Shown one piece after another: positions 33,620-42,375 of a stretch of 46,191 nucleotides of DNA (within the stretch, counting starts at the first letter, position 1; each line of letters begins with the position of its first letter). The translations under genes and the position numbers were made by a program. This stretch comes from Legionella sp. GTDB lineage: Bacteria > Pseudomonadota > Gammaproteobacteria > Legionellales > Legionellaceae. Under the pieces are notes generated by a model. The model ran no database searches. It worked only from the letters and a program-made list of their open reading frames with translations, and was not told the DNA's origin. The stretch is taken from positions 1 to 46,191 of the forward strand of contig JARLJR010000035.1 in assembly GCA_031291095.1 (NCBI GenBank). Direction: 5' to 3'.

Positions 33620-34402
33620 TTATTTTGCGAGTATCAAAATACCAGTAATGACCAAATATATACTGAAGATAATTTTTAATGTATTCGGTGGTATCCCTTG
33701 AGCCAGTTTTACCCCCTGTCGCGTGAATATCAGTGACATGCTTGTAATAGCCAGAAACGCAGGAGCATTGATATAAAGCAGGGGATTCGCCATATAATGG
33801 GACTGAAAAACGCCTGCGAACATGTAAATCGTTAATGCACTGGTACTGTAAAACAAGGAACAGGCTACGGAGGTCGCAATTGCCTTTTTAAAGGCAATGC
33901 CTTGTCGATATAAATAAGGGACCATAAGGCTACCTATACCTGCACCAGTTAAGCTGGCAATACCAGAAATACCGCTCCCGGTAAGGGCTAATTTCATATT
34001 CGAGGCTTTCTGAGTAGTTAGGGGCTCCTTTTTAAGATACAAAGTATAAAGAATAACTATTAAAACCAATACAAACAAATACCGAATCACATAACCCGGA
34101 ATGACTACACCCAAAGCTGCGCCAAACAAGGCACCAACCAAACAACCAGGGCCAATGATTTGGGTAAAATGCCATTCAATATTTTGATGCTTATGTTGAA
34201 TCCAGATATTGTATATTGAAATTACTAAAACCACGGCAAGGCTAGTACCTATAGCCATATGCACGGCCATGCTGCTAGTAATTCCATGCTGGGGTAAAAA
34301 CCAAATCAACGCCGGAATGACGATAATCGCGGTTCCTGTGCCGAGCATGCCAGAAAGTAAGCCACTGGTTATTCCTACAAGTAAGTATGTGATAATGTCC
34401 AT
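33620..34402 (-). CDS. TauE/SafE-like (TSUP) permease
   Basis: The 260-residue protein has about eight membrane segments in two repeats. The Gly-rich starts of each, LVGITSGLLSGMLGTGTAI and GISGIASLTGAGIGSLMVP, define the TSUP family. Members move sulfite, sulfonates, organic acids or other anions. Here the pxpB/pxpC genes downstream suggest a carboxylate or amide-linked substrate, but this is weak evidence. The gene is on the same strand, 168 bp upstream of pxpB. Confidence 0.82.
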   Translation of the reverse strand: MDIITYLLVGITSGLLSGMLGTGTAIIVIPALIWFLPQHGITSSMAVHMAIGTSLAVVLVISIYNIWIQHKHQNIEWHFTQIIGPGCLVGALFGAALGVVIPGYVIRYLFVLVLIVILYTLYLKKEPLTTQKASNMKLALTGSGISGIASLTGAGIGSLMVPYLYRQGIAFKKAIATSVACSLFYSTSALTIYMFAGVFQSHYMANPLLYINAPAFLAITSMSLIFTRQGVKLAQGIPPNTLKIIFSIYLVITGILILAK

Positions 34403-34467
34403 GTTTTTTTGCTTCTTAATTCATAATCTTAATTGTGTCGAAAAGCTTATCGCTCAACGCTTGGTAT

Positions 34468-36858
34468 TTAGGTTGTTTGCGGTATAGCTAATAAAAGTTG
34501 CCTGTCGATTTTTCCATTAGCAGTTAATGGCATTTGTTCGAGTTTGATAAATAATTCTGGCATCATAAAGCTTGGTAAATGATGAGCAATATGGTTTTTT
34601 AACTCTGGATCAACTAAATCAGTATTGAAGTCTGCATTCATGAATTGTTTTTTTAATGTGAAAAAAGCAATAACCATTGTTTTTGCAAAGGCATTGGTAT
34701 AAAGCAAAACAACCACTTCTTTTATTAAAAAATAGGTCATTAAACAGGCTTCTATTTCATTTAAAGGAATGCTGTAGCCGCTAATGCGCATGCCCCCATT
34801 TGAGCGACCCAAATACTCTAAATCTCCATTAGGCAGCCAACGGACATAATCTCCTGTTCTATATAAACGGGTATTAAAATTTGCTTTTAATTCTGCTGTG
34901 CTTGCAAATGGGTTTTTTATAAAGCGTTCTTGAGTCAAGACTTGATTATTCACATAACCTTTAGCGATCCCAATACCACCGACATAAAGCTCACCATAAA
35001 CTCCCACTGGAACCGGTTGCATGTAGTCATCAAGAACATAGAATTTAAGGTTATTTACTAAATTACCAATAGGTTCGCAGTTTCTATCTTTATGTTTATC
35101 TAAGCTGCATAAGCGACGGCAGGTAGTTACCGGTGTTTCGGTTAATCCATAGGTAATATAAAGATTAATATTTAATTTTTGCAGAATCTTTTCTTTTAAG
35201 TGCCGGGTTAAATCAGCACCGCCGGTAAAAATACGTCGCAAACTGATGACCTGAGATTTATTATCAGGGGTGAGAAATTCGATAAAGCTATTTAATAAGA
35301 CAGGTCCAATTTGCATGGTTGTTACTTTGTTCTGGTTAATGCAGGCAACTAAGTAGTCAAAATCATTAGCCTTACAGCATTTAGGTATTACAACAGGAAG
35401 TCCATGAATTAAAGGCCAAAAAATTTCACTGATAGAATTATCATAGCCATAAGGGGTGAATTGTAAGACCCGATCATCCTCTTTTAAGGTAAATTGCCGT
35501 TGTAACCATTTTAGTGCATTGACCACGCTGGATTGTTCAACCATAACTCCTTTTGCATTACCACTGGAGCCTGAAGTATAAAGGATGTAGGCGACATCGC
35601 TGCACTGATAGTCTAATGCTAAATTCTCCATAGATTGTTGGCTAATCATTTGATGTTCTGCATCAAGACAATAGAGCTGTAATTCTGGTTTTTGCAAGCT
35701 TGCGAATTCCTGAGCATGGCGTTGATCGGTCACAATATGAGTCAGATTCGTATCTTCAATAATATAGTGTAATTTGCTTAAAGGATTAATAGGATCCAGT
35801 GGCACATAACCAAAACCTGCTTTTAAAATGGCAATAATACTCACAATGGTATCAATACTTTTATCCAAACAAATGCCCACTAATTTGTTTGCTGGGAAGT
35901 TCGTCGCATAGTGGCTTAAGATATGCGAGGCCAGTTGATTCGCTCTTTGGTTAAGTTGCTTATAATTTAAGGTAAGACCTTCATGCACTAATGCTATAGC
36001 TGTTGGATTAAGAGCAACTGCTTCTTCAAATAAGACTTGTATAGGGCGTTTTTCTATAGGGCCAAACTCAGTTTGATTCCAGCGAGAAATTTGTTGTGTT
36101 TCAATTTCATGTAATTTAAGCAAGTCTTTCGTTAATATATGATTATTCGATAATAATTGACTCATAATTACTTGCCATTGACGAGCCATACGCTCAATCG
36201 TTTCTTGTTCAAAAAGACTTACGTTATAGTTAAGGCTACAATGGAGCGTTGAATAGGTTTCCTTAATCGAAATACAGAGATCCGATTTTTGCATTAAGTT
36301 ATTGTTATAAATAGTAAAATTTCTTAAATCTTCATGGGGTGAGTAGTAAAATAATACTTGAAATAGAGGGGAGCAGCTTGGGCAATCATAAATATTCAAA
36401 CGACTTAATATTTGTTCTCTGTTGAGTGATTTTATCTTATTCGCATCCTGAAGTAATACTTGTCCTGCTTTCAATATTTCTTCAAATTGGGTGTTACCTT
36501 CGATGTGATAACGAAGTGGTATTGGGTCAAAATCATATTCCTGTTCCGACTGTTGTTCTCTATTTGTTTTTATTGCAGCCCCAATAATAATATCCGCTTG
36601 ATGAGTATACTGATAAAGGAGAATATTAAATGTGGCAATTAAAATATCAGGTGCTGGGTATTCGGAAAATTTGTTTTTAAGTTCTTGGATTATTTCAAAT
36701 GGAAGCTCGAACTCAAAATCTGCGCGTGTTAGTTTTAATTCTGGTGGTCGAGGTCTGTCTGTTGGCAGAGCGAGATAAGGTGGTGCATCTGAGAGAAACC
36801 GCTTAATAAAAACTAATTCCGCCTCTAAATCCGATCTTTTTGATAACGAACTACTCAT
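34468..36858 (-). CDS. NRPS-like protein: half condensation domain plus adenylation domain, no carrier domain
   Basis: The 796-residue protein begins in the middle of a condensation domain (VFIKRFLSDAPPYLALPTDRP), so the catalytic HHxxxDG is absent. From about residue 300 it is a full adenylation domain with core motifs LYTSGSSGNAKGV (A3), YDNSISEIF (A4, with the substrate-carboxylate Asp region), YGLTETPVTT (A5), YRTGDYVRW (A7) and NGKIDRQ (A10). It stops 8 residues after A10, so there is no peptidyl carrier domain. The start at 36858 is set by AGGAG six bases upstream; a longer frame exists but lacks a site. It probably activates an amino acid and passes it to a separate carrier, or is degenerate. 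Confidence 0.85.
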   Translation of the reverse strand: MSSSLSKRSDLEAELVFIKRFLSDAPPYLALPTDRPRPPELKLTRADFEFELPFEIIQELKNKFSEYPAPDILIATFNILLYQYTHQADIIIGAAIKTNREQQSEQEYDFDPIPLRYHIEGNTQFEEILKAGQVLLQDANKIKSLNREQILSRLNIYDCPSCSPLFQVLFYYSPHEDLRNFTIYNNNLMQKSDLCISIKETYSTLHCSLNYNVSLFEQETIERMARQWQVIMSQLLSNNHILTKDLLKLHEIETQQISRWNQTEFGPIEKRPIQVLFEEAVALNPTAIALVHEGLTLNYKQLNQRANQLASHILSHYATNFPANKLVGICLDKSIDTIVSIIAILKAGFGYVPLDPINPLSKLHYIIEDTNLTHIVTDQRHAQEFASLQKPELQLYCLDAEHQMISQQSMENLALDYQCSDVAYILYTSGSSGNAKGVMVEQSSVVNALKWLQRQFTLKEDDRVLQFTPYGYDNSISEIFWPLIHGLPVVIPKCCKANDFDYLVACINQNKVTTMQIGPVLLNSFIEFLTPDNKSQVISLRRIFTGGADLTRHLKEKILQKLNINLYITYGLTETPVTTCRRLCSLDKHKDRNCEPIGNLVNNLKFYVLDDYMQPVPVGVYGELYVGGIGIAKGYVNNQVLTQERFIKNPFASTAELKANFNTRLYRTGDYVRWLPNGDLEYLGRSNGGMRISGYSIPLNEIEACLMTYFLIKEVVVLLYTNAFAKTMVIAFFTLKKQFMNADFNTDLVDPELKNHIAHHLPSFMMPELFIKLEQMPLTANGKIDRQLLLAIPQTT

Positions 36859-37116
36859 ATATGCTCCTATCGCCAGGTCTTGAACAGTTTTTTTGCTTGG
36901 TTTAAACGCATCCATGCCTTTAAATAGGTTCCTCAAGGAAAATGCTTGAAAGCTTCCTGCCAATGCCAAATTTTTTTGTATTTAAATTTGCTTTATTTTT
37001 GTTATTTAAGGATAGCAGTTTATGCTAAAAAAAAATCATCTTGACTATAATTTTACCATTCAATGTGTGGGAAAGTATGAGAAAAGGCGTAGCGAGTAAT
37101 GTTCATTTTTGCAGGG

Positions 37117-38520
37117 TTAAGGATTAATGCAACGATAAGCATAAAGCCCATACTCTTTATGTTTGAACGCATAGGTACGTGTAGGTATTCTTTGGCATTG
37201 TGCAAAATGCTGAGCTAAACAAGCACTACGGTCATAAATATCAATATATAGCGCCTCTTTTAAGGTTTTTTCACTAATTTGCTTACTAATCGCGGCACTC
37301 CATTCAGCATATTGATTTTGTTGCGTGTCACACCCTAAAGTATAAACCGCGGGGTTATTATTAAGGAAAAATAACATGCGTGCGGCAAACCAACCTGAGG
37401 TCAAAACTGGGCTAGTTAGTTGAGGATAATCTGCATTGAATTGTTTGATTAGATGGTAAGAGATAAGCTTTTTAGATTTAACGATAGGATACGTATGCGT
37501 ATTATCGATAACAATAAAAAAGCTTATTAGCACATAGATTCCGATCAACGCGCTGGCTAATTTACGATAAGGAAAGACTTCAAAACAATATCCTAGCAAT
37601 AAGGAGCTGCTGATTAGATAAGGCGCTAGCCAATATTCTCGAATTTCTGCTTTACTTGCCGTGTATAAGTAAAAGCAAAGAAAAGTAATGCTCACAATCC
37701 GGCATAATTTTACGATTAACTCTTTATCCGCATCCAATTTTTTTGTTCCCCACAAAAATGGAGAGAGGAGCATCACATTTAAACTGGGAAGAAATTGGGT
37801 GACGAAGGATTTACCTACATTAATGAAGGGGTTAACCTTCGTAGTGAGCTGATGGGTGGTAAGTTGATAAATAAACGATTGCCATTGGTTTTGATAATTC
37901 CAAATAATGACGGGGCTAAAAATACCGATGGAGAGCAATAAGGCTAAGTAAAAATGTTTGTTTTTAAAAACCGAACGATATGGGCTGGCGATTAAGAAAA
38001 TGAGCAGGGCGAGGATTAAGACGATGCCTGAATATTTTGACAGCATCATTAACCCTGCGCTGGCTCCAATAAGATAGAGTTCTTTATTGTTATTGGTTTT
38101 TAAGAATTTTACTGTGTAATAAAGGGTGAGGGCCCAAAACAATGTTAGTGGGGTGTCATAGGTTGTTTGTTTTAATATATCCAGGGTGACCAGTGGGGAA
38201 AATAGCCAAGAGAGTGTGGCAATGTAACAGGCTTTTTTCGATAAGAACAAACGCGCAGTTTTATAGAGAATCCAACTGGTAAGTGCTGTAATTGCAATGC
38301 CTATGAGGCTCAGCGCAAAAAGTGTATGGCCAAATGCCAAGGTGGCTAGTTTGATAAGATAGGCGATCATCGGGGAGCCATCGTAATAAGACAAGGCGAG
38401 ATGGCGGCTCCATTCCCAATAATAATAGGTATCAAATGACAATAAATTGATAGGAGCTAGTCCTAAGAGCACCACGAAATAGAGTGCAAGAAGAAGACAA
38501 ATACCACGTGTATAGGTCAT
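37117..38520 (-). CDS. GT39/PMT-type membrane glycosyltransferase (ArnT-like)
   Basis: A 467-residue polytopic protein with about nine to eleven membrane segments. The family signature is YYWEWSRHLALSYYDGSPMIAYLI, whose acidic residue lies in the first periplasmic loop. The C-terminal region is soluble and cysteine-bearing (SACLAQHFAQC). Such enzymes use polyprenyl-phosphate sugars to modify lipid A, proteins or other lipids at the periplasmic face. The neighbour upstream makes polyprenyl-phosphate sugar, so the two likely act in one pathway. The acceptor is not known. Confidence 0.84.
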   Translation of the reverse strand: MTYTRGICLLLALYFVVLLGLAPINLLSFDTYYYWEWSRHLALSYYDGSPMIAYLIKLATLAFGHTLFALSLIGIAITALTSWILYKTARLFLSKKACYIATLSWLFSPLVTLDILKQTTYDTPLTLFWALTLYYTVKFLKTNNNKELYLIGASAGLMMLSKYSGIVLILALLIFLIASPYRSVFKNKHFYLALLLSIGIFSPVIIWNYQNQWQSFIYQLTTHQLTTKVNPFINVGKSFVTQFLPSLNVMLLSPFLWGTKKLDADKELIVKLCRIVSITFLCFYLYTASKAEIREYWLAPYLISSSLLLGYCFEVFPYRKLASALIGIYVLISFFIVIDNTHTYPIVKSKKLISYHLIKQFNADYPQLTSPVLTSGWFAARMLFFLNNNPAVYTLGCDTQQNQYAEWSAAISKQISEKTLKEALYIDIYDRSACLAQHFAQCQRIPTRTYAFKHKEYGLYAYRCINP

Positions 38521-38537
38521 AGAATTAGTAGTCGCCT

Positions 38538-39770
38538 TTAATTATTAAGTGCAAGCTTTTCTCCCCAGATATGGCGAGAGTAAGTGAAATAATTTAAGAG
38601 GGACATTAAACCGATACCAACCCCCATAATTATATTTTCTTGCAGTGCTCCATCACCAAAACACAAGACACCCAAGCGTAGCCAATAGCTTTGTAAGTAA
38701 ATAATACTAATCGAATAAATCGAAAAAAGGGCTATTCGCTGCATTTTTAGTGCGCGCGAGACGGAGTAGTGTGCGCGAAAAGTAATTTTATTATTCAAAA
38801 TAAAGTTATTAATGATGGCTGCAAATACGGCAAGCTGGGAGGCACTAAATGGCGAAATATGTAAGTAGTTACGCAACAGATTATAAACCCCAAATTGCAC
38901 GACCATGCCCATGGAGCCTACTAGACACATTTTTAAATAGCGTCTGAGTTCGTAATAGCGAAGGGTAAATACAACCCGTAACGAGTCATAAATGCTATTT
39001 TTGGGTAGCTTACTGTCTCCTAAATCCCGATCAATAAACTCGATGGGAAACTCGCGAATTCGCGCTTTATTTTTGTGGAGTAACCATAATAGCTGTAATT
39101 TATAAGCATAATGGTTGGTTAAAAATCGTTGTGGAAGGATTTTTAATAAGTGCTGACGACGTGTTGCACGAAAGCCGCTAGTAAAATCTTTATATTTATG
39201 GGTAAGCACAGCTCGGGCAATGTAATTCCCTAATACGGAAAATAATTTACGATGAAAAGCCCAGTCTTTAGGAATACTTCCACCAGGGACATATCGACTG
39301 CCCACCACACAATCACAGTGTTCTAATTGTTCCAAAATTGGGGCAATATATTTAGGTTGGTGAGATAAATCGGCATCAAATTCAAAGACAATATCTGCAT
39401 TCATTTCATTGAGTGCATAGTTCATCGCTTGCAGATAAGCCGAGCCTAATCCTGATTTGGCTGATTCCGCACGTAAATGTAGCCTTGGGTAGCGCGTTTG
39501 TAATGACCGAACAATGAGCTGGGTGTTATCCGTAGAGGCGCTATCAAAAATTAATATATGCAGCTTATAATCAGGAATGGAACGGGTTGCCGCAAAGACT
39601 TGCTCTATGGTGGTTTCAATGACCGAGGCTTCGTTGTATGTCGGAATAATGACAACCACTGTTTCCTTGGTTAATAACGCATCCATGGGCGCATCAAGAG
39701 CATCAGATTTATTTGCATCGAGAGTCAATTTTATATCCGACAGAGGACTATTTTCGCTAGAGTGTATCAA
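38538..39770 (-). CDS. polyprenyl-phosphate glycosyltransferase (GT2) fused to GtrA-like domain
   Basis: Residues about 35-260 form a GT2 domain like Dpm1: VVVIIPTYNEAS, DSASTDNT, EFDADLSHQP (DxD), GSRYVPGG and KDFTSGFRA. Residues about 275-405 form a GtrA-like membrane domain with four segments, proposed to flip the product across the inner membrane. The fused enzyme would make and export a polyprenyl-phosphate sugar for the GT39 protein encoded 17 bp downstream. The TTG start at 39770 lacks a clear RBS; a later start is possible since the domain begins near residue 37. Confidence 0.84.
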   Translation of the reverse strand: MIHSSENSPLSDIKLTLDANKSDALDAPMDALLTKETVVVIIPTYNEASVIETTIEQVFAATRSIPDYKLHILIFDSASTDNTQLIVRSLQTRYPRLHLRAESAKSGLGSAYLQAMNYALNEMNADIVFEFDADLSHQPKYIAPILEQLEHCDCVVGSRYVPGGSIPKDWAFHRKLFSVLGNYIARAVLTHKYKDFTSGFRATRRQHLLKILPQRFLTNHYAYKLQLLWLLHKNKARIREFPIEFIDRDLGDSKLPKNSIYDSLRVVFTLRYYELRRYLKMCLVGSMGMVVQFGVYNLLRNYLHISPFSASQLAVFAAIINNFILNNKITFRAHYSVSRALKMQRIALFSIYSISIIYLQSYWLRLGVLCFGDGALQENIIMGVGIGLMSLLNYFTYSRHIWGEKLALNN

Positions 39771-39856
39771 TTAATTTTTGGAAAAAAAAGGTATGTATTT
39801 ATTCAGGTGGGCGGGGCTTGATTTATTCGGGGTTGTAGTGCTTGAATCAGGCTTCG

Positions 39857-39892
39857 ACCCCGTATTATATTACACTGCAGCCAATACGGGGT
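39857..39892. terminator. 10-bp hairpin, probable terminator or dispersed palindrome
   Basis: ACCCCGTATT (39857-39866) pairs perfectly with AATACGGGGT (39883-39892). It lies just past the stop codon of the NTF2-like gene. The CCCGTAT/ATACGGG core matches the hairpin after upp at 10938-10977. Confidence 0.5.
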
Positions 39893-39905
39893 ACAGATTT
39901 CTTCT

Positions 39906-40361
39906 TTATGCCGACTCTAATTGTTTCATCACATCTGATTTAAAGGTATTACTAAAGACCATCACTTTTTTAAAATTGGCGCTATCTTTGGCAAAATAAA
40001 ATAAATCAATAAAATGGGCCCCCACTGGCTGTTGTTTTTGGTTCTGCCAATTAAAATAAAAAGAGGCAATAAGTACTTCAGAATTATTTCGTGACGAAAA
40101 TAGTTGCGGTAATTGAGCTGACGGATGGTTTATGGTGTCAGTAAACAGCTTTTTGTAGAACTTAGATGAGGTTTCTGCGATACCCGAGGAGGAGACTACG
40201 GTTCCGTCTTCGGTAAATAGTTTGGTAATGCCCTCATAATCTCCTTTGCCTAAAAGAGCGACATAAGTTTTCATATTTTCAAGACGTTGTTGCTCTAGAG
40301 TTTGCGCTTGCGCGGTGCAGCACAAAAACATGAGCAGAAAACAATAAACCAGACGATGCAT
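39906..40361 (-). CDS. secreted SnoaL/NTF2-like protein
   Basis: The 151-residue protein begins with a signal peptide (MHRLVYCFLLMFLCCTAQA). A short NTF2-like fold follows, with the usual 'KGDYEGITKLFTEDGTV' start and strands ending in VGAHFIDLFYF. Such proteins are either small periplasmic enzymes or binding modules; no catalytic residue can be named. The start at 40361 has AGGAG seven bases upstream and is preferred over an upstream ATG at 40385. It stands 103 bp from the monooxygenase upstream on the same strand. Confidence 0.65.
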   Translation of the reverse strand: MHRLVYCFLLMFLCCTAQAQTLEQQRLENMKTYVALLGKGDYEGITKLFTEDGTVVSSSGIAETSSKFYKKLFTDTINHPSAQLPQLFSSRNNSEVLIASFYFNWQNQKQQPVGAHFIDLFYFAKDSANFKKVMVFSNTFKSDVMKQLESA

Positions 40362-40441
40362 AATAGTTCTCCTGCAATAAAACATTCCTTGGGGCTTTAT
40401 AATAACAGATTCTAAAGTGCGTGAAATACAAATAGTTGGAG

Positions 40442-40467
40442 TAGCCTGGTTGCATGCAATCAGGCTA
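40442..40467. repeat. REP-like palindrome over the monooxygenase stop codon
   Basis: TAGCCTGGTTGC (40442-40453) is nearly self-complementary to GCAATCAGGCTA (40456-40467), with one G-T mismatch and two central bases. The pattern fits REP-type palindromes. It covers the stop codon of the ABM-domain gene and may act as an mRNA end. Confidence 0.55.
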
Positions 40468-40752
40468 TAGTTTTGTACCTAGCGTTAAGGATACAGATTC
40501 AATCGCATTTTTTGCTTTTTCTCTAAAATGCTGTAGATAAGGTTGGGTTGAATGGAAATCAAAAGCCTCTTTGGATTCAAAGCATTCAGTCATCGTGAAG
40601 ATGCTTGAATTTTCCACATTTTGATGCAAATTATAGCTGATGCATCCAGGCTCTGCTCGAGTCGGTTGCAGCAAGGTTAATAGAGCGTTACAGAGCTCTT
40701 CTTCCTTGCCAGGTTTGGAGATAAATTGTGCAATACAGAGAAAGTTTGCCAT
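40465..40752 (-). CDS. antibiotic-biosynthesis-monooxygenase (ABM/YgiN-like) domain protein
   Basis: A 95-residue ABM-fold protein, dimeric in its family: LCIAQFISKPGKEEEL opens it, followed by TRAEPGCISYNLHQNVEN and TMTECFESKEAFDFHSTQPYLQHF. Members oxidise quinols or polyketide rings without cofactors, or are detoxifying in YgiN style. The ATG at 40752 has AAGGA seven bases upstream. It has no obvious partner among the neighbours. Confidence 0.8.
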   Translation of the reverse strand: MANFLCIAQFISKPGKEEELCNALLTLLQPTRAEPGCISYNLHQNVENSSIFTMTECFESKEAFDFHSTQPYLQHFREKAKNAIESVSLTLGTKL

Positions 40753-40825
40753 TATTCATTCCTTAGTTATGGCTAATAATAGAAATCTCATTTTCGGAGA
40801 TTTCTATTAAACACGCAATAATTGC

Positions 40826-42352
40826 TTAAAATTTACTTTGAATTGAAACCGCTTTCTCACATAGATTGCGTAAGGCGGTAGCTATTTGCTTGGCTTCATT
40901 GCCATCCAAATGATAGTCTTCTTTTAATTTTATCGGATCAGTAAAACTCAGCCAGACTTCGCCATTTTGGTCTTCGGTAACCATTATTCTTAAGGGTAAG
41001 TCTAGGGCTACTGCCGGATTTTCTTGCATTAAGGCAGTGCCTTTAGTGGGATTACCTATAATAAGGACCTCAGTAGGTAATAAGGATTGATTTACTTTAC
41101 TGGCCTCAGCACTGTGATCGATATGAGCAAAAATTTTACCTCCTTGCTTGGTTACTATAGAGCTTAATCGCTCTATGGTCTGTTGCACTGAATAGGGACT
41201 TTGTATGGTTTCAGCCTTTAAACCACCATCCATTGCAGCTAATTTAATGTCAAAGGCTGCGGCAATTTTACGGGCTAAAATATCTAGATCGGCCAGGTTT
41301 TCTTTATTGGCTAATAGTGTCACACAGACTAATTCATTCGCTGCGGTAAAGCGACTTAAAAAAGCGGAAAACCCGGGTATGTTTCCCTTAATATGCATCA
41401 GCCCAGGATGGCCGGGGAATGACCAACCCGCGTTTCCAGAAATTTTTTGTTGATTATCCAATATAGGGCTTTGATATAAGAAGGCTCTATTTTCGGCATT
41501 TTTAATGAGAATGCCACCTGCCAGCCCAATATCCCAAATGCTAATGTCTTCGGCAGAGGCGATAATGCCGCTATTGGCAAAAGAAGAGCTCCAGCTTATT
41601 TCGGGAGTTGTTGCATTGTCAGCCGAATGCCCAACCGCATGTTCCGTAGGATCAACAAAAATTGGATTTTTTAAAAACTCGCTATGTTTAAATGGGTTAG
41701 TACCATTGCTTGTTTCATTCTCCACTGACGATAAGGTATTGATAAAAAAGGTGCGTTGTAATCCCATGCGTTCTATCTGATTTTTAGTCACATGGGCTTC
41801 ATAACTCATACCACTAGCTTGTTCTACAATGAGCCCAAGCAGGTAAAAATTAGAAGCGCTAATTTGGGTTTCAGTTCCTGATGGAAATAATAAGGGCGGC
41901 TCTTTAATAAAGTTAATAATCTCTGCAGCAGGATATTGATGGTGGTAAGAAAAGCCTTCACAAGCAGTATAATCCGGTATTCCGGAACTGTGTGTTATCA
42001 AATGGCGAATACTTGTTTTTTCCCAAGATTGCGGTGCGGAGGAGGGTAGATAACCTATTATGGAATCATCCAAGTGTAATTTTCCGTCTTCTTGGAGCTG
42101 CATAATCGCTACCGCCGTAAATGCGGTGGTTATTTGTCCTATATTAAACAGCGTACGGGTTGAAACCAAGCGCATAGATTGAGTATCTGCTAATCCATAG
42201 CCCACGACGCGCGTAATGTATGGAGCTTGCACAATGGCAAGGGACATTCCAGGAATCGCATGTTGTTCCATGTATTCAATAATGAGATCATCTACAGATT
42301 TTCCTTGATAAATTGTGCGAAAATCCCCTCGACTACTTCCTTGGGTAATCAT
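40826..42352 (-). CDS. beta-lactamase-fold protein with lost catalytic motifs, fused to DUF302
   Basis: Residues about 25-350 of 508 follow the class C beta-lactamase/esterase fold (MSLAIVQAPYITRVVGYG, SIRHLITHSSGIPDY, PGFSAFL). The catalytic SxxK reads Q73-ITT76 in NIGQITTAF, so both Ser and Lys are gone. The YxN block reads ISASNFYLLG with Tyr and Asn replaced, and the third motif is displaced by one residue. Residues about 390-500 are a DUF302 domain (PLRIMVTEDQNGEVWLSFTDP). It is probably a binding pseudoenzyme. The start at 42352 has AAGGAG six bases upstream; the ATG at 42376 overlaps the upstream stop. It is coupled to the membrane protein before it. Confidence 0.78.
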   Translation of the reverse strand: MITQGSSRGDFRTIYQGKSVDDLIIEYMEQHAIPGMSLAIVQAPYITRVVGYGLADTQSMRLVSTRTLFNIGQITTAFTAVAIMQLQEDGKLHLDDSIIGYLPSSAPQSWEKTSIRHLITHSSGIPDYTACEGFSYHHQYPAAEIINFIKEPPLLFPSGTETQISASNFYLLGLIVEQASGMSYEAHVTKNQIERMGLQRTFFINTLSSVENETSNGTNPFKHSEFLKNPIFVDPTEHAVGHSADNATTPEISWSSSFANSGIIASAEDISIWDIGLAGGILIKNAENRAFLYQSPILDNQQKISGNAGWSFPGHPGLMHIKGNIPGFSAFLSRFTAANELVCVTLLANKENLADLDILARKIAAAFDIKLAAMDGGLKAETIQSPYSVQQTIERLSSIVTKQGGKIFAHIDHSAEASKVNQSLLPTEVLIIGNPTKGTALMQENPAVALDLPLRIMVTEDQNGEVWLSFTDPIKLKEDYHLDGNEAKQIATALRNLCEKAVSIQSKF

Positions 42353-42375
42353 TCTTATCTCCTTATGACAAATCA

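Noticed and set aside
39778-39999. Plus-strand 73-residue frame
   Set aside because: It overlaps the hairpin at 39857-39892 and the end of the NTF2-like gene on the other strand and has no RBS.
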